The notes under the pieces: model-generated
Databases searched by the model: none
Told to the model about the DNA's origin: nothing
What the model saw: the letters and a program-made list of their open reading frames with translations, nothing else
In this document: positions 24,701-36,300 of the stretch, piece after piece
Layout: every line of letters starts with the position of its first letter
Numbering within the stretch: position 1 is the first letter of the stretch
Assembly: GCA_963281255.1 (NCBI GenBank)
Contig: OY725491.1
Span: forward strand, 5,940,857 to 6,004,856
Origin: Aphrocallistes beatrix
Lineage: Eukaryota > Porifera > Hexactinellida > Sceptrulophora > Aphrocallistidae
DNA length: 64,000 bases
Direction: 5' to 3'
Translations under genes and position numbers: made by a program

Positions 24701-27700
24701 CACTAATGAAAATCTAAAACAAATGAAAAGCAAATCACCATTCAAACTCCACTGAATCTCTCAATTCCTGATAACAGGTTACCAATTTTGCTGGTTCTCT
24801 AAGTCAAATTTATTTCGAAGTTTGTTCTGGACTAAACTAAAGTTACAAAATATCCGCTCGATAGAAGCATTTATGCGCCTCACCTTGGACCTTCTACTTT
24901 TAGAAAAAAGCTTTGAACAAGATCACTGGGCCACCAACAAAACTAGCCATTAAACATGTAGTACCTGCTATGATTAGAGTAGGTAAGATGAACAAACTGC
25001 TCTACATATATAATAGTAGCAGTATCCTTTGATTGTTTACTTAAAGCACTTCAGATTGTTGTAACATTTAAGAAATTCCATGTTCGTACATCAGGTTTAA
25101 TTAAAAACATCATTACGGAATCTCAATATAATACTTGCAGAATAAGAATTTTCAATTCAAACAATTAATATCGCTAAAATTAACTTGATTTACAAGTACA
25201 TTAGAATAAAACCCACTTTAACCCAGTTTAACCCACAAAAGGGGGTTTTGCCCAGCCCGGGTTTAACCCGGGTTAAATCCGGGTTTAACCCGGGGGGTGG
25301 GTTAAATTAGCCAACCCTGATTATATTATTCTGCACTGTTGTTACACTCCATGTACACTTCAAAACAACACCTGTAGCTATAGCTATTAGCTAAAGTTCG
25401 AAAAGTTACAAACCTCATCATTTTAACCAAATATTAACTATGCAACGCACACATATCAAAGTTCTCCACCAAATGATGTGATACAACAGTAAATATAAAC
25501 AGAATTTGGACACATATGACAATTCTAATTACTCATTACAAAGAGCTTACATACAAAAAGAAGTTTGTACTAATTACGAACTAAATATAGCAAAACTACT
25601 TTTTGATTTACTGTTTCCAGTAATAGCTAGCCCTACGTGTACGTGTGAAAACAACTTTCCTTATAAATACCACTCAACGAGATAAATATGCAAATAGAAA
25701 GTGAGTAGATAATCACTAGTGTGCCCAAGTTAGAAGTATTTTAGTAAATTGATACATCTAATTAAACTTGTAGTCACAAGAACTTTATCCAAGTGAATAT
25801 AAAACTAAATTACAATTATAACATAATCCTAATGTTGATTATTAAAATTAGAATGATTCTCAAGTGTTTACTACTCCTATGCATTGCATTCACTTTCATC
25901 TATGCGCAGAATTCTACTTGTCCAACTACAGAACCAAGAAAGGATCAAACACAGTGTTATACTTATCCCAGAATTTCCTGTGTGAGCGAAGCAGGCGTTT
26001 ACTCAAATATTACCTCCCTCTTCCTCGGGAATAGCTCACGGGTTACCTTGGAAACAGAATTGAGGCTTTTCCAAGTACTCTACAGTCAGTTTATAACCTT
26101 CAGCAGTTTGCCAAATACGTGTCAAAGATTCTTCCAGACTCTAGCCTGCCTCTACTTATATACTCCTTGTGAAGCAGGAAGACCACTCAGATTCTGCGAT
26201 GCGTCATTCGATCTAATACAGAACTCAATTTGTAGACCAAATACGACCTTTTTCAGTGTAACAGCGATGAAAATAAATGATGACTTATTATTCACTGAAC
26301 TCCGAATCCCAACTAGCTCCACGCTGAATGCTAGGGTAGATGGATATCCACGGATAGATGGCATAGACTATGGCCAGACTGCAATGTGCACATACGTCGG
26401 ATTGCCAGGTGCCACAAACGCAGAATCAAGCGGGAAAGTTAAACTGGTGACGAATACCACTCATAATTCAGCGAATGTGTTTGACACTTCAGAATCTGGC
26501 ATTGTACAAGTGCTGAGTGTTGATGCAGAAATTTGGGGCGATGTGTGTATTGACGAGGCAATGAGCGGAGATGAGATGCGGAATTTAGCGAAAGTTGTAT
26601 GTAGAAGCATAGGTTTCCCTTCAGGATACCTCCACGTGAGTTATATTTAAATTTTTAAATCTCTTATGCCAAAGTGTGTTTCTTCGGGTTATTTAAACAA
26701 AAGTGGCGTTTCGATTTACCAACACTTTTCCCAGCATTTTTGATAAAATAATAACTTCAGCAATTTGGAAGCAAAAAAGATCCCTAAACTGCATCGGTTT
26801 AGGTTCACAAAAGGAAGATGCGATTAGTTTTATGTCTAGTAATTTTGCTCAAAGTTGTGAAAACTACAAACACACACACAAAATCCACTCCTTATATGAT
26901 CATATTTTCGCCTCAATATAAACTAATCCACAGATAAAATTGTGAATATAAAGACTCCATATTCTCTAGTTCTATGTCACACAGCCTACCAACACTTCTG
27001 GCTACTACATGATAGACAGGATAAGGTGCAATGGTAACGAGAGTAGCCTCTCATCTTGCGACCATAACGGCTACCACTTCAAGTACTGTGCCCCCAACAG
27101 AAGATTCTACGTCGCTTGTGATACAGAGATAGGAACAGTTGGGCTCTATGAGGAAATTAGTAACGGCAATAGTCTATCGGGATTCCCAAAAATTAGACTA
27201 GAGAATTCTGTCGAGGCTCAGTTTTGTGCTGACACGTTCACCGACACACTTGGAACAATAATCTGTAACAGTCTCGAAGAGCCACTCATGAATATTGTGG
27301 GAACATTTACTATGGAAGAGAATAATGGAAGTATTGCAGATTTAGTTTCTTTCAACTGCACAGGCAATGAGACACGTGTTCTTCAATGCCGAATGATAAG
27401 TGAAATGTGCTCTAATAACATGAGAGTCAGGTTATCCTGCAAGAACAAAGTAAACACTGTAGACTACACAAACAGAGATATCTTCTCGGAGTTTGCAACT
27501 CCCGCTAACATAATCTCAACGATAGCTAGCGCCGTCATAGTAGTTCTGATATTGGTTATACTCGCGGTGATCTGCTTCTTCTACTCGTATCGGAAAGAGA
27601 CGTTGAAGAAGATACAGGACAGCGAGATGAGGGCGAGTAGCACTGGCGTGTTCTACATGCGGCAACTGGATTATCAAGGCTCGGTACCGCGAATAGTGAC

Positions 27701-30700
27701 TAATGGGGTATACACAGATAACCCGGTAGCATTTAGTCGGGAAAATCCAGGTTTTCATCTCAACATTCCTAATAGTGTTAGCGCCGAGAGGGATTTGAGT
27801 CAGATCCCGGGGAGTCCAATACAGAACTATATGGTGACAACGTTAGGTGCTGATAGCCTGCCGACAGACCACATAATATCCATCAATTTCCTGCAGGACT
27901 ATTGTGGAGCCGATATATGCAGCTATGTCATACCAGGTGCCAGGCTGGAGATGGGCGATAAGTTGGGTGAGGGCGCCTTTGGAATAGTATATAAAGGCCG
28001 GATATTGGATAGGTTTGAAGGAGAAAATGATGAGGTGGAACCACATGCAGAAGTTGCAGTGAAAACTTTGAAAGATCCTGGAAACGATAATGAATTGAAA
28101 GATTTGTTGATTGAATGTGCCTTACTGAGAGATCTCCAGCATACCAACATATTAGGTGAGTTCCCACAAACACACATATGCACATGAAATTTAATTAATT
28201 ACATGTAATAGTTTTTTATATAAACTCATTCTATCATTAGGTCTTCTGGCGGTTACGTATTTTGGTAATAGACCCTATCTGATCATTCCATATATGTCAA
28301 ATGGAGATCTTAAAGGGTACTTAAAGGCTATACGAGTGAGAGCATTGAATTCCCTCGAATGGCCAGAGGAGTTGAGTGAAAAGCTTCTGGCCAGGATGAC
28401 ACTGGATATCGCGAAAGGAATGGAGTACCTCACCTACAAGCGTTACGTGCATCGAGACCTGGCAGCCAGGAATTGCATGGTGGATGCTAACTTCTCAATC
28501 AAAGTGTCAGACTTCGGTTTGAGTCGGGAAATATATACTGATGACTACTACAGGCAGAAAGGTGGGAAATTACCTGCGAAATGGATGGCACCGGAGTGTT
28601 TGGGAGATGGCATTTCTAATGAGAAGACAGATGTTTGGTCGTTCGGTGTGACTCTATGGGAAGTGTACAGTTTGGGGAGGAACCCATATCCTGGAGTTGG
28701 GAATAGCGAGATGTTTTGTTTCTTGGATGGAGGGAAAAGGATGGAACAACCGAAACTTTGCCCTACAATTATGTACGAACTGATGCAGTACTGCTGGCAA
28801 CATAAACCGATAGAAAGACCGACATTCACCATTATCACCAACTACCTTGAATCGCTGAAGTCTGATCGCTGTGATCAGATGGAGCCTAACATGGTGACAC
28901 GAGATGCGATACAAGAGGAAGAGGAGAAGTTGCATAATATCGAATACACAGAAGACAGTCCCAATAGAAAGCTACAGAGGCAAGATGCAGTCTCGTTCAG
29001 GAGCAGTATGCCGTACACAGCGTCCACACCTGTCTGCTTCGAGCAGCTGGCATCTCGTATCGAAGAAACGACGAGAAAAGCTTTCATAATGCATTGTCTG
29101 AAATCTGTATCCATGGATAACAGCCGTTTCGAAGCAGGCTACATTATCCCACATCTTAGTATGTCCATTCCTATCCTCGACGAAGAGCAACGCGAAAGAA
29201 CGAAATCTCTGGCGACAGTGCGTAAGAAGCACCTTTCTACTTCGGAACCGAAAAAGAATAAAAGACACACAGTGTCGGATATCGCTTGTCCGGAGCCAAT
29301 AAAAGAAGAGAAACCTACAAAATCCGCCTTGAAAGTTCCGAGTAAGAATAGGAGGCCGAGTAACTCTGCACGAGCTCGTTGGAGAAATTCTGCTCGCAAA
29401 GGAAAAAGTGCATTCTTCTTTCATCGTAGCACTGACTGAGTAACGAACTACTGAATTTCCCCATTACATGATATGTAGGAGACCTTACGTATATTCCGTA
29501 CTAGGTTGATCCCGATGTTTTGTATTTTGTTGATGTGTGTACCTGATTAACAAACTTATAATACAGACTAGTGATTACTTACTTCATTGTATGATTGGAT
29601 TCTCCGTTCATTTTGCTGTTTCTTCGACATGGCCATTTCCTTCTTCTTGACAGTTACGTACTCTTGCTTGCGTTTCAACTCAGCGTGCAACTCCAACTTG
29701 CGATTATCTGATTCAATCTAGTATAGCCAATTTAAGTCAATAAATAACACATTCTTAAACTTTTTTTAAAAAAGTTGACACCATGTTTTTTTAAGGGCGA
29801 TCTAGGTGTAAAAATAACACCACGATTTTTGGGAGTTATACCACGAAAAATAAATGCTGAGTTACACCAAGGTCTCAACCTTAAAAAAACTGGTTGACAC
29901 TACCTGGTTGATTAAATGGATGCAGTTCACTTTTTCCTCTTCATCTTGTGCCTTTCTCTTCACCTCCTCGATATGATTGTTTCTGCGGTCATTCGCACCT
30001 TCGAGTTTTAGCTGCATGCTCAATCTTTTCTGTTTTCGTTCTTCGTCTTTCGAGGCTTGTATTTCTTTAACTTTTGTGTGCTTCAAACGCATTTTATCCG
30101 TAATTTCTTCGCGCTTTTTATTCCGTTCATGGTTCGCCTTAGCTAATCTCTCGTCTAAGGACTTCCTAGGCTCTTCCTGTCGCTTCTTGTTGGAGGAGGC
30201 GAGTTTTTTTTGTAGCTGCATCACTCTGCCTAAACAAAAAATAAGTTTGATTAAGAATATCGGCTAATTAAGGGGGTATTACCTATTAGCATGGATTTTG
30301 ACAATGATTCGGGTAAAAAATGGTCCCTCACGATTATAACAACCGTTTCTCTTATACATGCCAACTTGAGTCATGATAAAAGCGGAACGAGGCATTGAAT
30401 CTCGCGGGACATGGCGGGACGCAGTAGAAAAGTGGTATGGTGGAAATAGTTCGACTTTCCAAAAAAGGAAATACGTAGTTCACATAAAAACCACCATTAA
30501 TCCTAATGATAAAAAGTCGAACTATTTCCTAAATCTGCAATTCGAACTATTTCCTTTTTCGAAAAGTCAAACCATTTCTGCATTACCAGAAAAGTATATT
30601 CATGTAAAGGCGGGACACTTGTGAAAATTAGCTCATTGGAAGAGTGAAAAAAAGCGGGACGGTTGGCAAGTATGCTATTCCCTAATCAACCCACTTCGAG

Positions 30701-33075
30701 ATTGCTGGTCGAACTTAGGGTCCACATTGCTGGGGTATATGGTACTCAGGCCTCCAGGTCCCAGCTCGATTCTCTGATTGGAAGTGGTGGTGTAGGCGTT
30801 CTGTCTGCTCCTGCTGCTGGGGTAGCCGGGTGTGGGAGAGACGCCGCGGGAAGAATTGTGCGAAATTTTACGCTGTATCACCTGACTCCAGAGCTGCTGG
30901 GGAGGATCCACAATTGGGAGAACTTCTTCAACAACCTAAACACCCTTCCTTAAACTCTCACATTCAGGATAGAGAGATACGTACATACATCTTCTTACCA
31001 ATACCTCTAATCGCAAGATCCGTATAAATTCACGTCCAAAGCATCCTCATAAATCATAATTTAAATTTCGTTTTATAAATTTTGCCGAAGTGAAACGATC
31101 GTTACAAATTCTTAGATCCACTTTTAAGGCAAAATTATTTTAACTTCAAAAAATCGTCTTAAAATTGACGGCAGCCATCGGATATTAAATTAATAGCAGG
31201 TATTAGGTACTCTTATTAACTTTGACCAAAATAACCAGAAATGAGTTAGAAAAATCCTTAATCCATCGTTAACAAGCAAATTTCGAGCAAAATGTGAATT
31301 TAAGTTAGCAAGATAACTACAAGTAGTAACTATTTCTGTGATATTCTACTAACCTTCTTAATCTCATTTGTTTTCTCAACTTCTTCAGCAAAATCTGGAG
31401 AATACGAACTCTCCAATCTCAATTCCTCTTCAGAACTATTCTCTGACCTATCTCGTGCAAGAGGTGAGCCGATGGGAGATAGGACAGGGCTAGGATTGGA
31501 GAATGGTTGAGGAGTCATTAACTCAGTTTTAGAGTCAATGAATTCTTCTGAGAAAGGAGAATTGCTGCAAGAAGCAGTTAGAAGAGAGGTGATGGAGTTT
31601 GCGGGAGGCGATCCTGTGGGAGTGTGTAGCAGCACTGAGTGATTGGGAGTGAATCCTTGCTCAGATAAAGTGCCACTGTGGAAGCGGGGAGATTCTGACT
31701 CGCTTCTCGCCACTACCTATGGACATAATGCTATAAGTATTCAGAATTTAACCGAAAAAGTGAAGAATACACAAGAAGAGCCGTGTGACCTTAGTTCCAT
31801 ATGAAATTTTAGAAGCAAATATTTGGAAATACCTTATATACGTATAATCCATTTGTGATTAGATAAATTGGAAAAGAGAATAATTTTCTGTAAAATGTTA
31901 TTAAAATGGATAGCAAAATAATTCAGTACCATCTTTGGGTGATTATTTGAGTGCAGGCTACTACTCAAATAATCACCCCAAAGATGTACTGAATTCTTTC
32001 GCTATCCATTTGAATAACATTTTATATCAAATTATTCTCTCTTTTCAATTTATATAATCACAAATGGATTATACGTATATAGGAAATGATCTTATATCTG
32101 AAATATTCTTCTTCATTAAAGGTGGTAAATAAATAATGACCCCAGCTACTATATAGTCGAGGATATACGGTGTATTTATTGAAAATGTAACATTACCTTT
32201 TCATGTAAAGCGGTTAGTTTGGAATGTAAGTTGAAGAAATCTGTGTTCGAATTGCCTAGAATCTCCAACACAGCTTTACAGTCCGCAACACTCTCTTCTG
32301 AGTCACAAAACCTGACAACAAAGCAGAACTATTAAAAATACACTTTTTTATAACTAAAAAATCCCTCACAGAAGGGATGGGAGTGTCATTATCTCTTAAA
32401 CTGTGGCTAGGGGAGTTTCCAACTGTTAAACAGTGGAACTCGGATAAGACGTACCCCTTCGGGAAGGAATTACATACTATCCGTAAGTACGTACTAGCCG
32501 AGTTTGTGCTACATAGAAATCTATATTATAGATGGATTTTGGTTTAGAGAAATGAATACGTACTAAACCGAAGAACGTATTATCCGAGTACGTACTAACC
32601 GAGTTCTACTGTATTACTATAAGATCATAGAGCCTATACAGAAATATAGGAAGCACACTGAAAATCAAGGAATTTACCTGTAAATATCTCTGAGAATAAA
32701 TTTGAGCTGTTCGGCCCATTGAAACAGTGGAATTGTCGGTATGGAATGTATAGCTCCACCATTCGATTCCCTGTCATCTCCACTCTCTACCGATTCTGGT
32801 TTAGCTTCATTGGAATTGTCAAAACCATTCGCGCATTCTTCTGAATAGCAAAAGAAATCCTGCTCTCTCTGATCGTAGACGGGATGGATCTCCTGGTTGG
32901 AGTAGAAGGGAAAGGGGGAAGCTCCGGGGAGGAAGGTGTAGGGGGTAGGAGGGAGACAGTGGAGGAGTGGGGGGTGTGGGGGGAAAAAAAGGTTGACAGG
33001 TGCCCCGATGCCATTCGAAGGAACGAACACTTGTTCTGGAATGGGCAACAGTTGGAAACTCTCCAGTGACGTCAT
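21721..33075 (-). CDS. SCAPER: SCAPER-like protein (S-phase cyclin A-associated protein in the ER)
   Basis: Eight exons: 32678-33075, 32197-32311, 31354-31716, 30746-30935, 29904-30229, 29583-29717, 24113-24292 and 21721-23613. They sum to exactly 3,600 nt (1,199 aa) with agreeing phases. The N-terminal SCAPER_N region spans exons 1-2 (WAEQLKFILRDIY joined to FCDSEESVADCKAVLEILG). A Ser-rich stretch follows, then a long charged coiled coil (exons 5-7: DEEEKVNCIHLINQ, REREVRQRERREMQEKV). Next is a C2H2-type finger (CKICNTRLDSELYLLAHFRS ending SRHHEAL), then a large helical C-terminus encoded by one 1.9-kb exon. Human SCAPER links cyclin A, the ER and ciliary function, and codon-level roles have been reported; the exact role here is unknown. 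The 5.3-kb intron between 24292 and 29583 contains a complete RTK gene on the other strand plus a hAT remnant. The protein is shorter than the roughly 1,400-residue human form, mostly in the low-complexity N-terminal half. Confidence 0.92.
23917..24036. repeat. Dispersed repeat shared with 30436-30597 (copy 1)
   Basis: Short words built around ggaaatagttcgactttcc recur in direct and inverted form, with the shared core accattaatcctaatgat. The second copy lies in another SCAPER intron. The inverted arrangement suggests a small MITE or an internal hairpin unit. Confidence 0.75.
24487..25319. mobile_element. hAT element remnant with transposase C-terminal fragment
   Basis: 833-bp element with ends cagggttgg and ccaaccctg, flanked by an exact 8-bp duplication, attatatt (24479-24486 and 25320-25327). 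Subterminal regions hold many short repeats of the type aacccgggttaa in both orientations. On the minus strand, about 24785-24898, one open stretch reads RINASIERIFCNFSLVQNKL. This is the conserved ERxFS-type dimerisation motif at the end of hAT transposases. The rest of the transposase is gone. It lies in the large SCAPER intron, upstream of the nested RTK. Confidence 0.92.
25664..25672 (+). promoter_or_regulatory. Possible TATA box of the nested RTK gene
   Basis: The sequence ttataaata lies 181 bp before the preferred ATG at 25853 (121 bp before the upstream ATG at 25793), in otherwise AT-rich DNA. This is suggestive only. Confidence 0.3.
25853..29439 (+). CDS. Receptor tyrosine kinase with Frizzled-like and SRCR ectodomain
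   Basis: Three exons (25853-26635, 26985-28155, 28241-29439; phases 0 and 1) give 1,050 aa. I chose the ATG at 25853 because it starts directly at a signal peptide (MILKCLLLLCIAFTFIYA); an in-frame ATG at 25793 is also possible. A cysteine-rich domain follows, with the Frizzled-like ending FFQTLACLYLYTPCEAG. Next comes one SRCR domain split by intron 1 (IWGDVCIDE, VVCRSIGFPSGYLH, IRCNGNESSLSSC) and a second, more divergent SRCR-like domain. The TM helix at about 27496-27580 (IISTIASAVIVVLILVILAV) is followed by a 120-aa juxtamembrane part. The kinase motifs are intact: GEGAFGIVYKG, EVAVKTL, HRDLAARNC, DFG, IYTDDYYRQ, PAKWMAPE. A basic 200-aa tail ends the protein. The activation loop resembles the Ror/MuSK/Trk/insulin-receptor group. 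The whole gene sits antisense in a SCAPER intron. The ligand is unknown. Confidence 0.92.
29770..29903. repeat. Dispersed inverted-repeat element, copy 2 (SCAPER intron)
   Basis: Ends are gttgacaccatgtttttt and the inverse, aaaaaaactggttgacac. The interior matches 19271-19430 in PARP3. It abuts the SCAPER exon starting at 29904, so its right end almost reaches the splice donor. Confidence 0.75.
30436..30597. repeat. Dispersed repeat shared with 23917-24036 (copy 2)
   Basis: Contains the core accattaatcctaatgat and several direct and inverted gtcgaactatttcc words, as in the copy at 23.9 kb. Confidence 0.75.
31828..32092. mobile_element. Long palindromic hairpin element in SCAPER intron
   Basis: Two arms of about 120 bp are near-perfect inverted copies meeting at about 31961. 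For example, the left arm acgtataatccatttgtgat is inverted on the right at 32065-32085, and the left arm atttgagt near 31945 is inverted at 31965. There are no coding sequences, so it reads as a foldback MITE. Confidence 0.85.
32431..32611. mobile_element. Pogo-like MITE
   Basis: Ends are cagtggaactcgg and the inverse, ccgagttctactg, followed by TA on the right. Internal words (tacgtactaaccgag) recur in both orientations. Lies between SCAPER exons 1 and 2. Confidence 0.75.
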
Positions 33076-33341
33076 GAAACTAGTGTCTTAGATAGTGTGC
33101 TTAATTTGATACACAAAATCAAGTAAATATATATATGCAAAAATAAATTTTTGGACAAAAATTCGGAAAAGGGAAAAGGCTGAATTCACACTTAAATGGC
33201 AGGCAGTCCACCAGTGTCTTTCATAATGCTTTTGTTAGCATTCAACCGATAAATTACACTTCCAATTACACACATGATATATTACAACAATTTTAACTGA
33301 TAAGAATGGCATACATAACTCTGTCTTTTTACAAATGTGCA

Positions 33342-36300
33342 CTAAAAGTGACTTTCCTGCGAACTTTGCATACTAAACTTTGAAGTTCTTAACTTACTCC
33401 AGTCTACATTCTTAAAAATCGGGTGCAGTTTAATTTCATTCACGAACTCCATTCTCTCTGTGTAGTTGAAGGTGAGCAGTTGTGTGATGAGAGAAATGGT
33501 CTTGTCTTTATCAAGGGTTGATTGGAAGAAACAGTGTTGAGGGAAGTAAATCGATTTTCCTTCGCGAAATCCCTCTCCGTGTGTGGCCATCAGATTGCGT
33601 CCTGTCACCAGCTCATAGCAAATGGCGCCTAAACTCCACCAGTCAGCTGATTCTGAATAGACAGGTGTGATTGGGTGGATGCACTCAGGTGCTATATAAG
33701 GCACATTCTTCCCTTCTTGAAGTCTGTCAGGTGTATCTTCCCATCGGACAGGGTAGGAGAGTTTGACTGAATTATCTTCCTCCCGGATAAGAACATCCCA
33801 TGGACATAGATGCAGGTAGAATATGCCTAGTTAATGCTGCTGATTACAATTCACTGGGAGTGTCATAGAATAGCACAGATTGATACAGTGTAACCTCGCT
33901 AACCGAAATTAATTCTACTAATTTTCGCGGTTTTTAACAACAAATTACACCACACTAACAACTCACCGAACAGGTGCAACTCCTCCAAAGTGCTAATCAA
34001 CTGAGAAGTCCATCGAATGAAGTTATCTCCGTTATTCTGCAGGAAATCGCCTCTATAGTGCTTAGCTGCCACCTGTGCGAGATTGCCACCTGTCACATAC
34101 TCCAGCATCAGGTATATAAGATGCGAGCTCTGCACTGAGCCGAGGAGCTGCACGATGTTAGGGTGTGGGGATGATGGGAGGGAGTTTCGACTCATTTTGA
34201 TATGCCTGTGCCTTGGATCTACGAAATTAATCTTGTTCTTCTGGATGGTTTTTATCAAGAAGGATTTTTGCATTGGGTCTGTTGTCTTAGTGGATTGTAC
34301 TAGCATCAAGCTATTCTTCACAATTCCGATGACCTTCAACTCATCGAGTGTGATCGGAGTTTTGAAAATTTGTTGATTTTCTGAGTGTTCAGACGGAAAT
34401 TTGTTTGATTTCTGTAGATTCACTTCATTCAACTGAGTTTTAACCTGCTCCGCATAAGTGAGGTACTTCTTCAAAGAACTACGAAGCTTTTTACGATAAT
34501 TCGCATCTAAGTTCACATTCCTACTCGCACCGAAAAACAGTTCTATCCCGCTCTCTAGCTGTGTCAACCCTTCTTCTAACTTCCCCTGTTTGCAGAGTTC
34601 GATGCCAGAGCTGTACATCTCTCCGCCCTTCGTTACTCCTTCAAACCCATCCATTGGATTCGTATTTGAATTTGAGATGTTCACTGGATTGGGTATCGGG
34701 TCGGAATCCATGGTTTGCTTAACACTATCAAGTGGGAGAGTTTCGTACACTGAGTGGATAGGAGAACTCTTCGCTGAGTTGGAAAGACGTTTCGTTCGCT
34801 GTTCAAGCTCTTTAAGCGCATCTTCTGTCTCGTTGGCTGCATTCTCCCACCATTCAGGCTCGCCGCTAACTTCCCCATTACCATTGTTATCCTCGATATT
34901 CAGCACAGAGAAATCCACTGAGGAGTTGCGATCATTATCAACTGGTTCGTTGGAGGTATATTGGATTAGAGGGTCTTGCATCATGAGAATATCCATACTA
35001 TCTTGACTTGGTTTCGCGTGTATTGTATCATGATTCGAGTCTGCTTTTGCTGTGTCTTCATCAGGACACTCGGACGAATTCATTGGCAGGAGTATAGGGT
35101 CTAAGAGCAGTGGATTTATAGAGTCATACTCCATCTCAGCTTGATAGCTTTCATCTGAACCAGATCCGATCGATCGAATGAGCTCTTCATGACTCGCCTC
35201 AACTTGGTCTATTTCCCCTTCTGAGTCGTGGCCGTAGGACAGGGACTGGTAGGGACTGGTGTACGATTCCAAGGGTTGGGAGGAATTGTTGGAGTCTTGC
35301 AGTTCTTTCTCTGAGTTGGAAAATGAAGCACTGATCTTGGCAGAGGAGGTGCCCGTACTGTTTGACAAATCGTACTCTATTGGAGACTTATAAATATAAA
35401 TATTCGAAATGATTTTTTTAAAAGTTGATTTTATTCTATTTTTAAGCGACGCGGGATTTGCTAACTTATTTCCGGTTAATTAATTTTGGGCGGGGAGACA
35501 TAAAATGTGGAGGTTTTACTATAAATAGAAAACCTCAACGTCAATTCGGGTTTATTAGGAAATTTTCAAAGGTCGAATCCACTAGAATTAGTTCATTCAA
35601 AATATTATATTTGCTTAGGAATATTTGAAGCAGCTCCTACCTTCCACACAGGATTCCTGCAGAGATTGGTTTAACAACGAGGTTGTAGGTGGCATTGCTG
35701 TAGGTGGCGTTGTGTAGGTGTTCATGCGTTTTTTCGGTACATCTCCAGCTAAATCTGAAAATAGAGGATTCAAATTGGCAGCAGAAATGGTTGCGTTACG
35801 AATTTTTGGAGCAAAATTTTCAATTCCAAAGCTAGGTAGAGTGCTTCTTCTTACTCGTGTGAGAAAATCCAAGAAATGTTTTGAGTATAATAACTCATTC
35901 GATTGAGAGATGTTATTCAGTAGTTGGTGGATGTTATGTCTTCTTGACTCAATTACCTGTGTATAGTAATAATAGCATTAGAATGGTAAATATCAGACTG
36001 ATAGTTTCAAGTGATTAGTAACATAGTATCAATCGTTAAAAACTAACCACGGTAGTTTTAGTCCCAATAATTCCTAAATCGCGTGAAAAAAGTATTTTTT
36101 CTCAATTACAGTCAACTCCGCTTAATTGCGACAAGTCTCCAGGAACGGAATGGTTCCCATACATAGAAGCTAATACAATTAACAGATGAAAATTAGTATT
36201 AGCTTCTATGTAAGGGAACCATTCCGTTCCTGGAGACTTGTCCCAAAATTAAGCGGAGTTGACTGATGCTATAAGAGAAATTCTAGATTCAACCATATCC

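Noticed and set aside
28972..29424. 150-codon minus-strand frame over the RTK tail
   Set aside because: Shadow of the well-supported plus-strand kinase gene.
30663..30953. 96-codon plus-strand frame
   Set aside because: Antisense to SCAPER exon 30746-30935, which fits the gene in phase and sequence.
34590..35006. 138-codon plus-strand frame antisense to RPS6KC1
   Set aside because: Shadow of the Ser/Asn-rich linker exon; no independent domain.
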